A stretch of 7,774 nt of DNA from Micrococcales bacterium (GTDB taxonomy: Bacteria; Actinomycetota; Actinomycetes; Actinomycetales; Dermatophilaceae): positions 1 to 7,774 of the forward strand of contig JAUNUZ010000097.1 in the NCBI GenBank assembly GCA_030537915.1. Direction: 5' to 3'. How positions within the stretch are numbered: position 1 is the first letter of the stretch; the number at the start of each line of letters is the position of its first letter. The translations under genes and the position numbers were made by a program. The notes beneath the pieces are model-generated. The model searched no databases. It saw nothing but the letters and a program-made list of their open reading frames with translations, and was not told the origin of the DNA. Shown here one piece after another: positions 1 to 6,837 of this stretch.

Positions 1-944
1 CGGACCCGCAGGCGCCCGTAGGAGTCGGCCGTGTCCCACGTGCACACGTCGAAGTCGTAGGTCTCGTACCCGCAGTAGGGGTTGGTCTTGCGCAGGTCGT
101 AGGGCATCCCCGCGCTGCGCAGCATCGGGCCGGTGATCCCCAGCGCCATACAGCCCGCGAGGTCGAGGTACCCGACGCGCTCGAGGCGGCCCTTGATGAT
201 CGGGTTCTCCACGATGAGCGCCTCGAGCTCACGGACACCCTGCCGCAGCATCGGGAGCTCGGTGTCGAGGATGTCTTTCCAGCCGACGGGCAGGTCGTTG
301 GCGACCCCACCCGGGCGGATGTAGGCGTTGTTCATCCGCAGGCCGGTCGTGGCCTCGATGAACCGGAGCAGTCGCTCGCGCTCGCGGAACGAAACGGTCA
401 TGATCGTCGTCGCGCCGAGCTCCATCCCGCCGGTACCCAGGCAGATGAGATGGCTGGAGATCCGGGTCATCTCCATCATGAGGACCCGGATGATGGTCGC
501 ACGCTCCGGGATCTGGTCCTCTATGCCGAGGAGCCGCTCGATCCCCAGGCAGTAGGTCGTCTCCTGGAACATCGGAGTGAGATAGTCCATCCGAGTGCAG
601 AAGGTCACCCCCTGGGTCCAGGTGCGGAACTCCATGTTCTTCTCGATGCCGGTGTGCAGGTAACCGATGCCGACCCGGCACTCCGTGACGTTCTCACCGT
701 CGAGCTCGAGGATGAGTCGGAGCACGCCATGGGTCGAGGGGTGCTGCGGACCCATGTTGACGACGATCCGTTCGTCGCTGTGCTCGATCGCCTCGGCCGC
801 GAGGTCGTCCCAGTCTCCGCCACCGGCGTCGATGACGTATCCGTCCTCGTAATCGTTGCTTCCGCCCGCAGCAGACACCCCCGGCTGGGAGCGCGACTCT
901 GAGCTCGGCTGCGAGCTTGCTCGCTCGTGCGTGTTGGCGCTCAT
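1..944 (-). CDS. nuoD: NADH-quinone oxidoreductase subunit D (49-kDa subunit), 3' end outside the window
   Basis: NuoD is a peripheral-arm subunit of respiratory complex I on the cytoplasmic side of the membrane. With NuoB it forms the quinone-binding cavity. The first 314 residues are visible. After a variable, polar N-terminal extension of about 58 residues, the family hallmark [15 protein letters not shown] sits at residues 63-77. It is followed by [12 protein letters not shown], then [10 protein letters not shown] and the RISSHL region, all in family order. The ATG at 944-942 shares its A with the TGA of nuoC (TGATG), so the two are translationally coupled. A strong GGAGGT ribosome binding site at 955-960 lies 10 nt upstream inside nuoC. 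The reading frame is open to the left edge, and the C-terminal part is missing only because the window ends. The family call is certain. The exact start is well supported by the overlap and the binding site. Confidence 0.97.
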   Translation of the reverse strand, partial: MSANTHERASSQPSSESRSQPGVSAAGGSNDYEDGYVIDAGGGDWDDLAAEAIEHSDERIVVNMGPQHPSTHGVLRLILELDGENVTECRVGIGYLHTGIEKNMEFRTWTQGVTFCTRMDYLTPMFQETTYCLGIERLLGIEDQIPERATIIRVLMMEMTRISSHLICLGTGGMELGATTIMTVSFRERERLLRFIEATTGLRMNNAYIRPGGVANDLPVGWKDILDTELPMLRQGVRELEALIVENPIIKGRLERVGYLDLAGCMALGITGPMLRSAGMPYDLRKTNPYCGYETYDFDVCTWDTADSYGRLRV

Positions 945-1683
945 CAGTTGTACGACCTCCGCTGGTCCGGCGGCGGGATGGTGGCGCCCTTGTACTCCAC
1001 CGGGATGCCGCCGAGAGGGTAGTCCTTGCGCTGCGGGTGACCGGGCCAGTCATCGGGCATCAGGATGCGCGTCAGAGCAGGGTGCCCGTCGAAGATGATG
1101 CCGAACATGTCCCAGGTCTCGCGCTCGTGCCACGTCGTCGCCGGGTACGTCCCGACGATCGAGGGGATATGCCGGTCGTCGTCCGGGCAGGTGACCTCGA
1201 TGCGCAGACGGCGCGAACCGTGCGTGATCGAGGCAAAGCTGTAGACGGCGTGCAGCTCCTTGCCGCCCTGATGGGGGTAGTGCACGCCCGACACGCCTAG
1301 GCATAGCTCGAACCGAAGCGCCGGGTCGTCCCGCAGCGTTCGCGCTACCGCGGGCAGGTGCTCGCGGACGACGAAGATCGTCATCTCGCCGCGATCGATG
1401 ACGACGTGACTCGTCGCCTCCTCGTACGTCGCCTCGCCGCGCTGGGCCAGCGCCGCCCCGAGGGCGTCGGCGATGACGTCGAAGTAGCTCCCGTAAGGCC
1501 GCGTCGCCGCGGCCGGGAAGAGCACCGGAGCGACCAATCCCCCGTAGCCGGAGGTGTCGGGGGTGTCCGACGACCCGAACATGCCGTGCCGCTCACCGCG
1601 CTTGCTCGGCTCCGGGGCAGTCCCGGGCGTCGCGGGCAGGTTCTCGTCGGGGCGCACGCCGTCGGTGGCCGCAGCGTCGTTCG

Positions 1684-1687
<4 letters not shown>
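944..1687 (-). CDS. nuoC: NADH-quinone oxidoreductase subunit C (30-kDa subunit)
   Basis: NuoC is a structural subunit of the complex I connecting arm; it carries no cofactor and packs against NuoD. The protein is 247 residues. The first 50 or so are a low-complexity, Pro/Thr/Asp-rich extension, common in actinobacterial NuoC. The conserved core follows, with the family signature [12 protein letters not shown] at 186-197 and the segment [16 protein letters not shown] at 201-216, then KDYPL. The start is the GTG at 1687-1685. It overlaps the nuoB TGA as GTGA and has AAGGGG 8 nt upstream. The frame stays open further upstream across nuoB, but that stretch is antisense-like noise in the wrong frame for nuoB and should not be included. 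NuoC and NuoD are separate genes here, not the fused NuoCD of enterobacteria. Confidence 0.96.
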
Positions 1688-2238
<551 letters not shown>

Positions 2239-2241
2239 GGA

Positions 2242-2607
2242 TCAATCCCATTCCAATCCGCCGCGGCGCCACACATAGGCGTCGGCAATGAAGAAAGCGT
2301 TGATGAGGAAGACGGTCATCGCCGCGAGTGCGGCCAGACCGAGCTGGTCGAAGGCCACCGCGAACGGGATGAGGAAGACGGCCTCGATGTCGAAGATGAT
2401 GAAGAGCATCGCCACCGTCGTGTACTTCACCGGGAACCGGCCACCGGCCTCCGCTCGCGGTGAGGGCTGGATGCCGCACTCGTACGCCTCGTACTTCACC
2501 GCGTTGTATTTCTTCGGACCGATGACGCCCAGTCCGAGCACCGACAAGGCCGCGAATCCGACCCCGCAGGCGAAGAAGAAGAGAATGGGTAGATAGGGGC
2601 TGGTCAT
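2242..2607 (-). CDS. nuoA: NADH-quinone oxidoreductase subunit A
   Basis: NuoA is a small membrane subunit of complex I with three predicted transmembrane helices, here at about residues 6-29, 62-84 and 89-110. The loop after helix 1 carries the conserved YEAYECGI segment (residues 39-46). Helix 2 holds FIIFDIEAVFL (69-79) with its conserved acidic residues. The protein ends in a short charged tail (WRRGGLEWD). At 121 residues it has the usual length. The ATG at 2607 is chosen because family similarity begins there and GGGGAG (2617-2622) lies 9 nt upstream. A longer frame reading back to 2706 adds 33 residues of non-conserved sequence and is not supported. This is the first gene of the nuo operon, and 212 bp of non-coding leader separate it from menJ. 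Confidence 0.96.
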   Translation of the reverse strand: MTSPYLPILFFFACGVGFAALSVLGLGVIGPKKYNAVKYEAYECGIQPSPRAEAGGRFPVKYTTVAMLFIIFDIEAVFLIPFAVAFDQLGLAALAAMTVFLINAFFIADAYVWRRGGLEWD

Positions 2608-2669
2608 CTCGACATGCTCCCCTTTCGCTTCGGTCTGGTCGCTGCTACTTCGCGGTCCGCTCTCAGTCT

Positions 2670-2697
2670 GTCCTGCCCAGCCCGGCCCCGCGAGGAC
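2670..2697 (-). repeat. Short inverted repeat in the nuoA leader
   Basis: GTCCT at 2670-2674 pairs with AGGAC at 2693-2697. Inside the span, GGTCC and GGGCC on the minus strand can form an alternative 5-bp stem with one G-U pair. It lies about 60 nt upstream of the nuoA ribosome binding site. Repeats this short are common in high-GC DNA, so function is uncertain. Confidence 0.3.
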
Positions 2698-2717
2698 CCC
2701 GTCCACGCCGCCCGCGT

Positions 2718-2747
2718 GTCGCGGCTGGCCTGGGAACTGGCCGCGAC
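2718..2747 (-). repeat. Perfect 8-bp inverted repeat in the nuoA leader
   Basis: GTCGCGGC at 2718-2725 is the exact reverse complement of GCCGCGAC at 2740-2747, with a 14-nt loop that itself contains pairable GGCC blocks. In RNA read from the minus strand this would be a stable stem. No U-tract follows, so it is not a standard intrinsic terminator. It could separate menJ from nuo transcription, or be structure in the nuo 5' leader. Confidence 0.6.
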
Positions 2748-2796
2748 GACGCTCGCCGCCGCACGGCTGCCCGCAGCGGGGATCCGAACTTGACTC

Positions 2797-2802
2797 ATCC
2801 TA
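2797..2802 (-). promoter_or_regulatory. Possible -10 element for the nuo operon
   Basis: TAGGAT on the minus strand fits the actinobacterial TANNNT pattern and lies just after the menJ stop, about 190 nt upstream of nuoA. No good -35 box is visible at 17-18 bp. If used, transcription would start near 2790 and the nuo mRNA would carry a long structured leader. This rests on the -10 match and position only. Confidence 0.3.
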
Positions 2803-2819
2803 GTGAATCCCGTCCTCTC

Positions 2820-4139
2820 TCAGGCCGAAGGGGTCAGCCGAGCCAGGGTGCTGATCGCGCGATCGGACACTCCCCCGCCGGTGCTGTCGGTGAGGTTGGC
2901 CATGATCTTCAGCAGGAGCCTCATGAGGGCCGTGCGCGGCAGCCCGTACTTGACCGCCAGCCGCATGACCTCCGGGTGGCCTATCAGCCCGGCGAAGTGT
3001 CGGCCGAGGGTGAAATAGCCGCCGAGGGAATCCTTCATCGCCACCTGGTAGGAGGCCAGCGCCCGCTCCGCCCCGGCCGCGTCCCGCGCGCGCGCCTGCA
3101 CGATGCACTCGGCGGCCACGCGCCCCGCCTGCAGGGCGTAGTCGATGCCCTCGCCGTTGAACGGATTGACCATGCCGCCGGCATCGCCGACGAGGAGCAG
3201 CCCGTCGGCGTAGAGGGGCTGGCGGTTGAAGCACATCGGCAGCGCCGCACCACGGATCGGGGCCGTCATCGTCTCGGGCGTGCACGTCCACTCCGCCGGC
3301 AGGGTGGCGACCCACCGACGCATCACGTCCTTGTAGTCGACGGTGCCGAAGGCCGGTGACGTGTCGAGCATCCCCAAGCCGATGTTCACGCCACCGTCGC
3401 CGGTGGCGAACAGCCACCCGTAGCCGGGGAGCAGGATCTTCTTCGTCGCCGGGTCGCTCGGATCCGCGCGCGCGTCCTCGGGAACCCACAGCTCGAGCCA
3501 GGAGGCGATGTAGTCGGTGTTCGTCATCGCCGGGCTCGCGAAGTACGAGCGCACGGCCACGCCCATCGGCCGGTCGTCCCGTTTGGTCCGGCCCATCGAG
3601 GTCGCCAGCCGCGAGGACACTCCGTCGGAGGCGACGATCACGGGGGCGCTGAAGCGGCGCCGCTCACCCGTAGCCCGGCCGCGCGAGTCGACGACCTTGG
3701 CCTCGACCCCGGTGATGCGGCCCGAGGCTGCGTCGCGGATCGGCGCTCGGACGCTCATCCCCTCGATGAGACGGGCGCCCCTGGTCTCCGCGTGCCGGGC
3801 CAGGGTCTCGTCGAAGTCCGTGCGGCGACGCACGAGGCCATAGTCGGGGAAAGTCGCGGTCTGCGGCCAGTCCAGGGTGAGCGTGTGCTTGGCAGCCGCG
3901 ATCTGTAGGCCCTTGTTGCGGGCCCATCCGGTCGTGTCGATGCCGAGACTGATGAGTTCCTTGACCGCGCGCGGGGTCAGTCCGTCACCGCAGATCTTGT
4001 CGCGGGGGAAGGTCGCCTTCTCCAACAGCGCCACGTCGAGGCCGTAGCCGGCGAGATAGGCGGCCGTGGCCGAGCCTCCGGGACCGGCGCCGACGACGAT
4101 GACGTCGGCCGACTCACTGTCCCGATCTCCTACTCCCAC
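2820..4139 (-). CDS. menJ: Geranylgeranyl reductase family FAD-dependent oxidoreductase, probable menaquinone reductase MenJ
   Basis: This 439-residue flavoprotein belongs to the geranylgeranyl reductase family, which hydrogenates isoprenoid double bonds. The N-terminal Rossmann fold shows GAGPGG at 17-22 with an acidic residue (E40) at the end of the second strand. It is followed by DKICGDGLTPRAV (47-59), typical of the family. The second FAD motif GDAGGMVNPFNGEGIDYAL spans 318-336. By family knowledge, the mycobacterial homologue Rv0561c (MenJ) saturates one isoprene unit of menaquinone. The adjacent menG, the nearby menF and the nuo operon make that role more likely here than archaeal-lipid or chlorophyll reduction. 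The start is the GTG at 4139, with GAGGAG 8 nt upstream (4148-4153) and the FAD motif beginning at once. The family is certain. The precise substrate is inferred from homology and context. Confidence 0.85.
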   Translation of the reverse strand: MGVGDRDSESADVIVVGAGPGGSATAAYLAGYGLDVALLEKATFPRDKICGDGLTPRAVKELISLGIDTTGWARNKGLQIAAAKHTLTLDWPQTATFPDYGLVRRRTDFDETLARHAETRGARLIEGMSVRAPIRDAASGRITGVEAKVVDSRGRATGERRRFSAPVIVASDGVSSRLATSMGRTKRDDRPMGVAVRSYFASPAMTNTDYIASWLELWVPEDARADPSDPATKKILLPGYGWLFATGDGGVNIGLGMLDTSPAFGTVDYKDVMRRWVATLPAEWTCTPETMTAPIRGAALPMCFNRQPLYADGLLLVGDAGGMVNPFNGEGIDYALQAGRVAAECIVQARARDAAGAERALASYQVAMKDSLGGYFTLGRHFAGLIGHPEVMRLAVKYGLPRTALMRLLLKIMANLTDSTGGGVSDRAISTLARLTPSA

Positions 4140-4259
4140 GGCGCCCTCTCCTCGTGCATTCGTTCACAAGCCCGTCCGACGATACGCGAATCCGCGACCC
4201 GCGGCGACCGGATCGAACGCAGTCGGTCGCGCAGACGCGCGGAGCCTTCCGGGACCGGG
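4140..4259 (-). other. menG-menJ intergenic region
   Basis: This 120-bp gap lies between two genes on the minus strand. It holds the menJ ribosome binding site (GAGGAG, 4148-4153) and a weak -10-like element. No intrinsic terminator with a U-tract is visible. menG and menJ could therefore be read together or from separate promoters. Confidence 0.6.
4179..4184 (-). promoter_or_regulatory. Weak candidate -10 element for menJ
   Basis: TATCGT on the minus strand matches TANNNT and lies about 40 nt before the menJ GTG. It would give a short leader carrying the GAGGAG ribosome binding site. No clear -35 box is present at the right spacing, so this is a weak candidate. Confidence 0.22.
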
Positions 4260-4955
4260 CTAGTCGAGCCGGACCGCCCGGTGGATGGCCACGATGCCGC
4301 CCGTGAGATTGCGGCATTCCACCCCGGCCCAGCCCGCGTCGCGGATGCGCTCAGTCAGCTGCTCCTGATCGGGCCACGCCGCGATGGACTCGGCGAGGTA
4401 GACGTAGGCGGTGGGGTTGGAGCTCACCCGGCGGGCGATCGCCGGCAGCGAGCGGAGAATCGCGCGCTGGTAGACCCCGCGGACGAGTCGGTTCCCCGGG
4501 TGGCTGAACTCGCAGATCACGAGCCGCCCCCCGGGCTTGGCGACGCGCCGGAACTCGGCCAGGGCACCGACCGTGTCCTGGACATTGCGCAGCCCGAAGG
4601 ACATCGTCACGGCGTCGAAGCTGTCGTCGCCGAACGGCGGCCGGGTCGCGTCCGCGGCGGTGAAGGCCAGGTCCGGTCGATGGCGGCGCCCCTCGCGCAG
4701 CATGCCGAGGGAGAAGTCAGCCGGCACGACGTGCACCCCCGCGTCCGCGAATGGCACGCTGCTCGTGCCCGTCCCGGCCGCGATGTCCAGGACCCTCTCA
4801 CCGGGGCGGGCCGTGACCTCGCCGACGACGGCGCGTCGCCAATAGCGATCGATCCCGGCGGTGAGGACGTCGTTGGTCAGGTCGTATCTCGCGGCGACGT
4901 CGTCGAACATCGTCGCGACCTCATACGGCTGCTTGTCCAGGCTGGCGCGGGTCAT
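4260..4955 (-). CDS. menG: Demethylmenaquinone methyltransferase (UbiE/COQ5 family)
   Basis: MenG uses S-adenosylmethionine to methylate the naphthoquinone ring of demethylmenaquinone, the last ring step of menaquinone synthesis. Numbering from the ATG at 4955, the protein has 231 residues. The first UbiE signature [18 protein letters not shown] is at 24-41, SAM motif [11 protein letters not shown] at 55-64, [15 protein letters not shown] at 111-125, and the second signature [16 protein letters not shown] at 136-151. Actinobacterial homologues typically begin with a Ser/Thr-Arg-Ala-x-Leu-Asp/Glu-Lys stretch, which favours this ATG. No clear ribosome binding site precedes it. Alternatives are the ATG at 4964 and the GTG at 4979; the latter has AGGAG 5 nt upstream and would give 239 residues. 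The gene is followed on the same strand by menJ and diverges from menF. Function is secure; the start is uncertain by up to 8 codons. Confidence 0.93.
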   Translation of the reverse strand: MTRASLDKQPYEVATMFDDVAARYDLTNDVLTAGIDRYWRRAVVGEVTARPGERVLDIAAGTGTSSVPFADAGVHVVPADFSLGMLREGRRHRPDLAFTAADATRPPFGDDSFDAVTMSFGLRNVQDTVGALAEFRRVAKPGGRLVICEFSHPGNRLVRGVYQRAILRSLPAIARRVSSNPTAYVYLAESIAAWPDQEQLTERIRDAGWAGVECRNLTGGIVAIHRAVRLD

Positions 4956-5119
4956 GCTCGCCATTCTGCCTGCCGGCACCGACACTCCTGCGTCGGCGGG
5001 CAGGCGTCAGCGCATCAGCGCGTGGGCTCGTTGGGCAGCAGGCGAGCCGGGTGGGTAGGCGATGGGCAGCACCGGGGTCGGGGACGCCCGCTGCGGAATC
5101 GGTCGTAAACTGTCTCGTT
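4956..5119. promoter_or_regulatory. Divergent menG/menF intergenic region with repeats
   Basis: About 164 bp separate the divergent start codons, fewer if menG starts upstream. The region contains a tandem 8-nt repeat (TCAGCGCA/TCAGCGCG, 5007-5022), an inverted repeat GGCTCG/CGAGCC (5025-5030, 5043-5048), and a 9-nt direct repeat TGGGCAGCA at 5032-5040 and 5063-5071. A -10 element for menF is at 5106-5111. The repeats lie upstream of that promoter, where a regulator shared by both menaquinone genes could bind. No regulator family is recognised. Confidence 0.45.
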
Positions 5120-5120
5120 G
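5106..5120 (+). promoter_or_regulatory. Probable leaderless menF promoter (-10 TAAACT)
   Basis: TAAACT at 5106-5111 is a good TANNNT -10 box. Transcription would start 6-9 nt downstream, at 5117-5120, which coincides with the GTG at 5120. There is no Shine-Dalgarno sequence before that GTG, as expected for leaderless mRNAs common in actinomycetes. No good -35 box is seen at 17-18 bp. The coincidence of -10, GTG and absent ribosome binding site is the support. Confidence 0.5.
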
Positions 5121-6544
5121 TGACCTCGCCCGCTCGACCTGCGCGGCCGCCGGCCCAGGGGTCGCGCGGCGACGGCCCAGCACCCGTCGACGGCGCTCTG
5201 GCCAGAGAGTCGCAGCCACGTCTCGCGCCACTGCCACGGACGCGGCTGCGCGCCCGGACCGTGCGCATCGCCGACCCCGGCAACCTGCTGGAGCAGCTAC
5301 CCGGTGGTGTGCCCGCCCGCGACCTGTGCACCTGGGTGCGCGACGGCGAGGGCCTCGTGGGCTGGGGACGGGCGGCCGCCGTGACGACGAGCGGAACCCA
5401 GCGGTTCGCGGACGCGCAGAACTGGTGGCACCGCAACGTGCAGCAGGCCGACGTCGAGGACGAGGTGGAACTCGCGGGCACCGGACCGATCGTCTTCGGC
5501 AGCTTCTCCTACTCCCCTTACTCCCCCGCCGGCGCGAGCCTCGTCGTGCCGCGCATCGTCCTGGGCCACCGCGACGGCACGTGGTGGCGCACGACGGTCG
5601 AGACGGTTGAGCAGGTGGACGAAGCACCCGAGAATGCTGCCCAGCCGTCACTGCCCCCACCCACCGACCTCTCCTACCGTTTCGCGCCCGTGGAACCGGT
5701 GAGCGCCTCGCGTCCACGCGGCCAGATCACCTTCACCGACGGCGCCCTGTCGGGCGAACAGTGGCGCGCGGTCGTCGCCCAGGCCGTGCGACGGATCGGC
5801 GACGGCCAGGTCGACAAGGTCGTGCTGGCTCGCGACCTGCTCGGCCACGCCGAGGAGCCGATCGACCCGCGCCTGTTGACCAGCCGCCTCGCTTCGGGCT
5901 ACGGACGGACGTGGGTCTTCTGCGTCGACGGCCTGGTCGGGGCCACTCCGGAGATGCTGGTGCGACTCGAGCGCGGCTTGGTCACCTCACGGGTGCTCGC
6001 CGGGACGATCCGACGCACCGGGGACGACGAGCACGACCTCGCGCTCGCCGCCTCACTGGCGCGCTCGAGCAAGGACCTGGAAGAGCACGAATACGCGGTT
6101 CGCTCCGTCGCTGAGGCCCTGGCGGAACACTGCACCTCGATCAACGTGCCCGAATCCCCCTTCGTCCTACACCTGCCCAACGTCATGCATCTGGCGACGG
6201 ACGTCGCCGGGCGGACGCGCAACGGCGGGACGTCGCTCGCCCTGGCCGCTTCGCTGCACCCCTCAGCCGCTGTCTGCGGCACCCCCACAGCCACGGCGGA
6301 CGATCTCATCGAGGAGCTTGAGGGGATGGACCGCGGCCGCTATGCCGGGCCGGTGGGCTGGATGGGCGCCTCCGGCGATGGCGAATGGGGCATCGCGCTG
6401 CGCTGCGGTGCGCTTGATCCTGCGGACGCGCGACGAATCCGTCTCTTCGCCGGGTGCGGCATCGTCGCCGGCTCCGACCCGCACGCCGAGTTGGCTGAAT
6501 CTGAGGCCAAGCTCGTGCCGATGCGCGGTTCCCTCACGGGCTGA
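5120..6544 (+). CDS. menF: Isochorismate synthase
   Basis: MenF converts chorismate to isochorismate, the entry step of menaquinone synthesis. The 474-residue protein (numbered from the GTG at 5120) has a variable N-terminal half and a C-terminal chorismate-binding domain from about 212 on. Visible motifs are VDKVVLAR (231-238, with the lysine proposed as general base in the EntC/MenF family), GATPE (274-278), AGTIRR (294-299), SSKDLEEHE (316-324), HLPNVMHL (351-358), HPSAAVCGTP (380-389), and GCGIVAGSDP with the following ELAESEAKL, which includes Mg-binding acidic residues. A salicylate synthase or an EntC for siderophores is possible by fold, but no siderophore genes are present and menG is the neighbour. 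The frame opens earlier, at a GTG at 5051, but that start would span the promoter and add non-conserved sequence. A single isolated gene with no obvious downstream operon partner. Confidence 0.9.
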   Translation: MTSPARPARPPAQGSRGDGPAPVDGALARESQPRLAPLPRTRLRARTVRIADPGNLLEQLPGGVPARDLCTWVRDGEGLVGWGRAAAVTTSGTQRFADAQNWWHRNVQQADVEDEVELAGTGPIVFGSFSYSPYSPAGASLVVPRIVLGHRDGTWWRTTVETVEQVDEAPENAAQPSLPPPTDLSYRFAPVEPVSASRPRGQITFTDGALSGEQWRAVVAQAVRRIGDGQVDKVVLARDLLGHAEEPIDPRLLTSRLASGYGRTWVFCVDGLVGATPEMLVRLERGLVTSRVLAGTIRRTGDDEHDLALAASLARSSKDLEEHEYAVRSVAEALAEHCTSINVPESPFVLHLPNVMHLATDVAGRTRNGGTSLALAASLHPSAAVCGTPTATADDLIEELEGMDRGRYAGPVGWMGASGDGEWGIALRCGALDPADARRIRLFAGCGIVAGSDPHAELAESEAKLVPMRGSLTG

Positions 6545-6695
6545 TGGTCCGCTGCGAGCACGCGGGGCAAAACGAGTGTTCGTGAGGGTAGTCCTCGTGG
6601 ACCGGGTGCTGCTGACGAGGGCGTGTCACCGATGTGTGGAATGCGGAGGCGTTCACCAGGGTTGTGGCTTAGGTGCTAAAACGGCACGAAAGCCC

Positions 6696-6720
6696 GATCC
6701 CGGCCGGCAGTCGGCCGATC
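6696..6720 (+). repeat. GC-rich hairpin upstream of the MFS gene
   Basis: CGGCCG at 6701-6706 pairs with CGGCCG at 6712-6717 across a 5-nt loop (GCAGT). After a 2-nt bulge the stem continues with GAT/ATC. No U-tract follows on the plus strand. It may act as a weak terminator for menF or as leader structure for the transporter gene. Confidence 0.4.
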
Positions 6721-6739
6721 AGGGTACGCATCTCTGATC
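6717..6739. repeat. Inverted repeat GATCAG-N11-CTGATC, possible operator
   Basis: GATCAG at 6717-6722 is exactly mirrored by CTGATC at 6734-6739, giving a 23-bp dyad about 30-65 bp before the possible transporter starts. The left arm overlaps the hairpin at 6696-6720, so in RNA the two structures would exclude each other. Drug exporters are often controlled by TetR- or MarR-type repressors at such dyads, but no regulator gene is in the window. Confidence 0.35.
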
Positions 6740-6771
6740 ATCCCGTCACGGTGGGCGGGCTGACTGGCCGG

Positions 6772-6837
6772 ATGCGCCCGAGCGCACAGTCATCGCCGCG
6801 GCAGATGAACCAGAAGGTTGCAGTCAGCGTCGTGTAG
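6772..6837 (+). pseudogene. N-terminal coding fragment of the MFS transporter ending in an in-frame TAG
   Basis: From the ATG at 6772 (or a second ATG at 6805) the frame reads 21 codons ending KVAVSVV, then TAG at 6835-6837, then continues in the same frame into the transporter. In DHA2 transporters the first helix typically begins with a segment like VSVVYVAVLFMAIMD. The TAG stands exactly where an aromatic residue (Tyr or Phe) is expected, consistent with TAC or TAT changed to TAG. The fragment therefore looks like the original start of the downstream gene rather than an independent peptide. A regulatory leader peptide is the alternative reading. Confidence 0.6.

Larger units (their letters stand above)
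2608..2819 (-). other. Intergenic/leader region between menJ and nuoA, no convincing gene
   Basis: This 212-bp stretch lies between the menJ stop and the nuoA start, both on the minus strand. It contains a possible promoter near its menJ end, two inverted repeats (2670-2697 and 2718-2747) and the nuoA ribosome binding site. A 64-codon frame (2604-2798, minus) overlaps nuoA by ATGA. Its product is a low-complexity Ala/Arg/Ser peptide and its third codon positions are clearly less GC-rich than those of the neighbouring genes, so I do not call it a gene. Confidence 0.7.
6545..6771. other. Intergenic region between menF and the MFS gene, no gene recognised
   Basis: Neither strand shows a convincing coding frame across this 227-bp stretch. 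A plus-strand frame continuing to 6737 is an out-of-frame extension of the region under menF and resembles no family I know. The last 80 bases hold a hairpin (6696-6720) and an inverted repeat (6717-6739). A weak -10-like TAAAAC is at 6677-6682. The menF transcript has no clear intrinsic terminator with a U-tract. Confidence 0.6.

Noticed and set aside
2790..3489. Overlapping frames on both strands within menJ
   Set aside because: They are shadows of the menJ coding sequence, with Arg/Pro/Gly-rich translations and no motif.
4281..5108. 275-codon plus-strand frame
   Set aside because: It is antisense to menG, has no recognisable domain and also covers the divergent promoter region.
6318..6737. 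Cys-containing plus-strand frame continuing past menF
   Set aside because: It begins out of frame inside menF, and the few cysteines after menF do not form a recognised zinc-binding pattern.
6835..6837. TAG decoded as pyrrolysine or another programmed recoding event
   Set aside because: No pyrrolysine machinery is expected in this kind of organism, the position is a normal aromatic site in the family, and no recoding signal is apparent. Mutation, reinitiation or read error are simpler.
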